DNA of 15,974 bases from an uncultured Clostridia bacterium. GTDB taxonomy: Bacteria; Bacillota; Clostridia; Oscillospirales; Acutalibacteraceae. The position numbers and the translations under genes are program-made. Positions 13,510-15,974 of this stretch are shown here, in pieces; position 1 is the stretch's first letter, and every line of letters begins with the position of its first letter. A model generated the notes under the pieces. It was given only the letters and a program-made list of their open reading frames with translations, searched no databases and was not told the DNA's origin. The DNA lies in the NCBI GenBank assembly GCA_946186535.1, contig CAMHNT010000014.1, forward strand, positions 1 through 15,974, given 5' to 3'.

Positions 13510-14166
13510 ATGAAAATAAAGGGTGTAATTTTTGATATGGACGGGCTGATTCTTGACACGGAGAAGCTTTATCAGAGATTCTGGAGAGAGGCTTCGAAAG
13601 AGTGCGGATACAATATGCCGCAGGAAATAGCGTTAAAGCTAAGAAGTCTTGATAAAAATCTTGCAAGAGAGCTTCTGAGAGATTTCTTCGGGAAGGGCTA
13701 CAGCTATGAAAAGGTCAAGGAGATAAGAGTGAAGCTCATGGCGGAGTATGTTGACAGAAACGGTGTTGAAGCGAAAGAGGGAGTTCGTGAGCTTGTTGAG
13801 TATTTAAAGGAAAACGGTTATAAAATTGCAATTGCAACCGCTACAAATTATGAAAGAGCGAATCAGCACTTGACGCTCGCGGGGGTTCGGGACTGCTTTA
13901 ATAACATAATATGTGCAAGCGACCTGGAGCATGGGAAACCGTTTCCCGACGTGTACATTTATGCGTGCAGGGAATTGGGATTAAAACCCGAAGAGTGTAT
14001 TGCTCTTGAGGATTCGCCGAATGGGATTAAGGCAGCATATAATGCAGGTTGTGTGCCGATATTGGTACCCGACGGAGATAATGTTGATGAAGTATCGGAT
14101 ATTGTGTTTGCGAGGGGGAAATCGTTGATTGAAGTAAGAGATATAATAGATAGATTGGAAATATAA
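13510..14166 (+). CDS. HAD-superfamily phosphatase (beta-phosphoglucomutase-like subfamily)
   Basis: 218 residues, ATG 13510 with GGAGGG 8 bases upstream. All four HAD motifs are present: DMDG with nucleophile D9 and acid/base D11; T110 in IAIATATN; K143 in HGKPFPD; E167/D168 in LEDSPNGI. A helical cap (about 16-85) marks subfamily IA with a C1 cap, as in sugar-phosphate phosphatases and beta-phosphoglucomutase. The cap and the GKPFPDVYI sequence favour a small sugar- or nucleotide-phosphate phosphatase, but substrate cannot be assigned. True PgmB would also be expected to sit among maltose or trehalose genes, and none are here. It is a stand-alone gene with its own promoter; the next gene, guaA, has a separate promoter. 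Confidence 0.92.
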   Translation: MKIKGVIFDMDGLILDTEKLYQRFWREASKECGYNMPQEIALKLRSLDKNLARELLRDFFGKGYSYEKVKEIRVKLMAEYVDRNGVEAKEGVRELVEYLKENGYKIAIATATNYERANQHLTLAGVRDCFNNIICASDLEHGKPFPDVYIYACRELGLKPEECIALEDSPNGIKAAYNAGCVPILVPDGDNVDEVSDIVFARGKSLIEVRDIIDRLEI

Positions 14167-14268
14167 AATATATATATAAAAAATCAGACTGAGCGCTGAA
14201 GAACAGAACCAATTTTACTCTTGGGCAGGTGCGTTGTGTTTTAACTGTGTTTACATATTAAAAAAAGG

Positions 14269-14297
14269 TTGATTATTGTAGAGTTATATAATATAAT
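14269..14297 (+). promoter_or_regulatory. Sigma-A promoter of guaA
   Basis: TTGATT (14269-14274), an exact 17-base spacer and TATAAT (14292-14297). The leader would be only about 30 bases, too short for a guanine riboswitch. Confidence 0.7.
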
Positions 14298-14335
14298 TAA
14301 ATTATACGGTTTATATTGAAAGAGAGGTAGCTTTA

Positions 14336-15871
14336 ATGCAAAAGGAAGAACTCATACTTATTCTGGACTTCTGCGGTCAGTACAATCAGCTTATCGCAAG
14401 ACGAGTTCGTGAATGTAACGTGTACTGCGAAATCGTTCGTCACGATATTTCTGCCGAAGAGGTCAGGAGCAGAGGAGCAAAGGGCGTTATCTTCACCGGC
14501 GGTCCTGCAAGTGTTTACGGTGAGAATTCGCCTAAGTGTGACCCGGAGATTTTTAATATCGGTATTCCTGTTCTGGGAATTTGCTACGGCATGCAGATTA
14601 TGACGCATACGCTCGGCGGAAACGTTGAGAGAGCCCACAAGAGAGAGTACGGCGAAACGGACGTTAATTTCAGTGAGTCTCTGCTGTTTGACGGTTTCGG
14701 AGATAAGAACGTATGTCTTATGTCACACACGGACTATGTTGACACGCTTCCCGAGGGATTTGAGAGAATTGCATATACAGAGTCCTGTCCGTTCGCAGGA
14801 ATTGAGAACAAGGAGAAGCATTTTTACGGTATTCAGTTCCACCCTGAGGTTAACAATACGGCGGACGGAATCCGTATAATAGATAATTTTGTAAAGAAGA
14901 TCTGCGGCTGCAGCGGCAGCTGGAAGATGTCATCGTTTGCTAAGGAAACCGTTAAGGCTCTTAAAGAGAAGATCGGAGACGGAAAAGCACTTTGCGCATT
15001 GTCGGGCGGAGTTGATTCCTCGGTTGCGGCGGCTTTGCTGAATGAGGCTATCGGGGAGAACCTGACGTGTATTTTTGTTGACCACGGTCTTTTGAGAAAG
15101 AACGAGGGCGACGAGGTAGAAGAGGTATTCGGAAAGAGATTCAAGTCAAAGTTCATCAGAGTTGACGCAGAGGAACGTTTCCTGAGCAAGCTTGCAGGAG
15201 TTGAAGACCCGGAGAAGAAACGTAAAATCATCGGTGAAGAGTTCATCAAGGTCTTTGAGGAAGAGGCAAAGAAAATCGGTGCGGTTGATTATCTTGTGCA
15301 GGGTACGATATATCCCGATGTTGTTGAAAGCGGAAAGGGTATCGGAGCAACGATAAAGAGCCACCATAATGTAGGAGGTCTGCCCGACTATGTTGACTTT
15401 AAGGAGATAGTTGAACCTCTTCGTGATCTTTTCAAGGACGAGGTAAGAAAGGTCGGAAGAGAGCTTGGAATTCCGGATTATCTTGTTGACCGTCAGCCGT
15501 TCCCGGGTCCCGGACTTGCAATCAGAGTTATCGGTGATATAACTAAGGAAAAGCTCGATATACTGAGAGACGCAGATTACATTTTCCGTGAGGAAATGGA
15601 ACGTGACGGAATCAATAAGGACGCCAACCAGTATTTTGCGGCTTTGACAAATGTTAAGAGCGTTGGCGTTATGGGCGATTACAGAACGTATGATTATATG
15701 ATCGCTCTTCGCTCGGTTACAACGGTTGACTTTATGACGGCGACATTTACAAGAGTTCCATATGAAACTCTCGAAAGAGCTTCGTCGAGAATTGTTAACG
15801 AGGTTAAGCATGTAAACAGAGTTGTTTATGATATTACGAGTAAGCCTCCGGCTACTATTGAGTACGAATAG
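14336..15871 (+). CDS. guaA: GMP synthase (glutamine-hydrolysing)
   Basis: Converts XMP to GMP using glutamine and ATP, the last step of guanine nucleotide synthesis, in the cytosol. 511 residues, the usual length. Start ATG 14336 after AGAGAGGTAG. The N-terminal class I amidotransferase (1-195) has nucleophile C83 in GICYGMQ and H169/E171 in FHPE. The ATP-pyrophosphatase domain has the P-loop SGGVDSS (223-229), and VDHGLLRKNE follows. The C-terminal dimerisation domain includes RQPFPGPGLAIRVIG and ends with the conserved KPPATIEYE. It is intact and stands alone with its own promoter and terminator. Confidence 0.98.
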   Translation: MQKEELILILDFCGQYNQLIARRVRECNVYCEIVRHDISAEEVRSRGAKGVIFTGGPASVYGENSPKCDPEIFNIGIPVLGICYGMQIMTHTLGGNVERAHKREYGETDVNFSESLLFDGFGDKNVCLMSHTDYVDTLPEGFERIAYTESCPFAGIENKEKHFYGIQFHPEVNNTADGIRIIDNFVKKICGCSGSWKMSSFAKETVKALKEKIGDGKALCALSGGVDSSVAAALLNEAIGENLTCIFVDHGLLRKNEGDEVEEVFGKRFKSKFIRVDAEERFLSKLAGVEDPEKKRKIIGEEFIKVFEEEAKKIGAVDYLVQGTIYPDVVESGKGIGATIKSHHNVGGLPDYVDFKEIVEPLRDLFKDEVRKVGRELGIPDYLVDRQPFPGPGLAIRVIGDITKEKLDILRDADYIFREEMERDGINKDANQYFAALTNVKSVGVMGDYRTYDYMIALRSVTTVDFMTATFTRVPYETLERASSRIVNEVKHVNRVVYDITSKPPATIEYE

Positions 15872-15877
15872 TAGCCA

Positions 15878-15918
15878 AAATCCCGAAAAGCGCATTGTTA
15901 TGCGGTTTTTCGGGATTT
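15878..15918 (+). terminator. Terminator of guaA
   Basis: AAATCCCGAAAA-G-CGCA pairs with TGCG-G-TTTTCGGGATTT around a 6-base loop, 6 bases after the stop codon. The T-rich part is inside the 3' arm. Confidence 0.8.
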
Positions 15919-15931
15919 GTTGTGAAACGAA

Positions 15932-15954
15932 AACCCCCAGTTTGACTGGGGGTT
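15932..15954. other. Perfect hairpin at the right edge
   Basis: AACCCCCAG (15932-15940) pairs with CTGGGGGTT (15946-15954) around TTTGA. On the minus strand it is followed by TTCGTTTC, so it could terminate a gene entering from the right. It could equally be the subterminal hairpin of an IS200/IS605-type element that begins here; only 20 bases follow. Confidence 0.5.
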
Positions 15955-15974
15955 CAAAAAGCTTTAGCTATGGG

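Noticed and set aside
14167..14335. Guanine riboswitch before guaA
   Set aside because: No purine-riboswitch core is visible, and the good sigma-A promoter leaves only about a 30-base leader.

Overview
The window looks like chromosome of a gut or rumen Ruminococcus-type member of the Oscillospiraceae (Bacillota). The pointers are a dockerin module, AGGAGG-type ribosome binding sites, moderate-to-low GC with AT-rich intergenic DNA, a SEC-C-tagged methionine aminopeptidase, and a structured intergenic repeat of a kind I associate with Ruminococcus. No species can be named from the sequence alone.

Layout. (1) 1-2658 is the right end of an integrated mobile element: a large XRE regulator cut by the window edge, then an overlapping tyrosine integrase with an HTH inserted in its DNA-binding half, then an att site formed by the 3' part of a tRNA-Met(CAU) gene. 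The intact tRNA should lie at the element's other end, left of the window. (2) 2664-4727 is chromosome next to this tRNA site. It holds the old tRNA terminator, a broken S23-type four-helix-bundle gene, and a two-gene locus in which an AIPR-family (abortive-infection) gene diverges from a small XRE repressor, with a perfect palindrome abutting the predicted AIPR -35. (3) 4756-9722 is a compact minus-strand module: an ECF sigma factor fused through a transmembrane helix to a large outside domain, a lipoprotein whose mature part is a paralogue of that outside domain (split by a one-base frameshift), and a four-TM coiled-coil membrane protein. The sigma gene and the membrane-protein gene each carry the same ECF-like promoter (AAAAC-N16-CGTCT) with extended matching flanks. 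(4) 9723-10438 has no believable gene; it contains a GC-richer structured dispersed repeat and the promoter and leader of the next gene. (5) 10439-15871 is ordinary plus-strand chromosome: a secreted dockerin-CAP protein, a tiny membrane ORF, a short AraC-type regulator, map, an unknown acidic protein, a HAD phosphatase and guaA. A hairpin at the right edge may be the start of another element.

The best candidate for an undescribed system is region 3. The inferred model is a membrane-tethered sigma factor that senses through an outside domain, shares that domain with a lipoprotein encoded next to it, and drives its own gene plus a neighbouring membrane protein. The homology between the two outside domains and the twin promoters were read directly from the sequence; the signalling role is inference.
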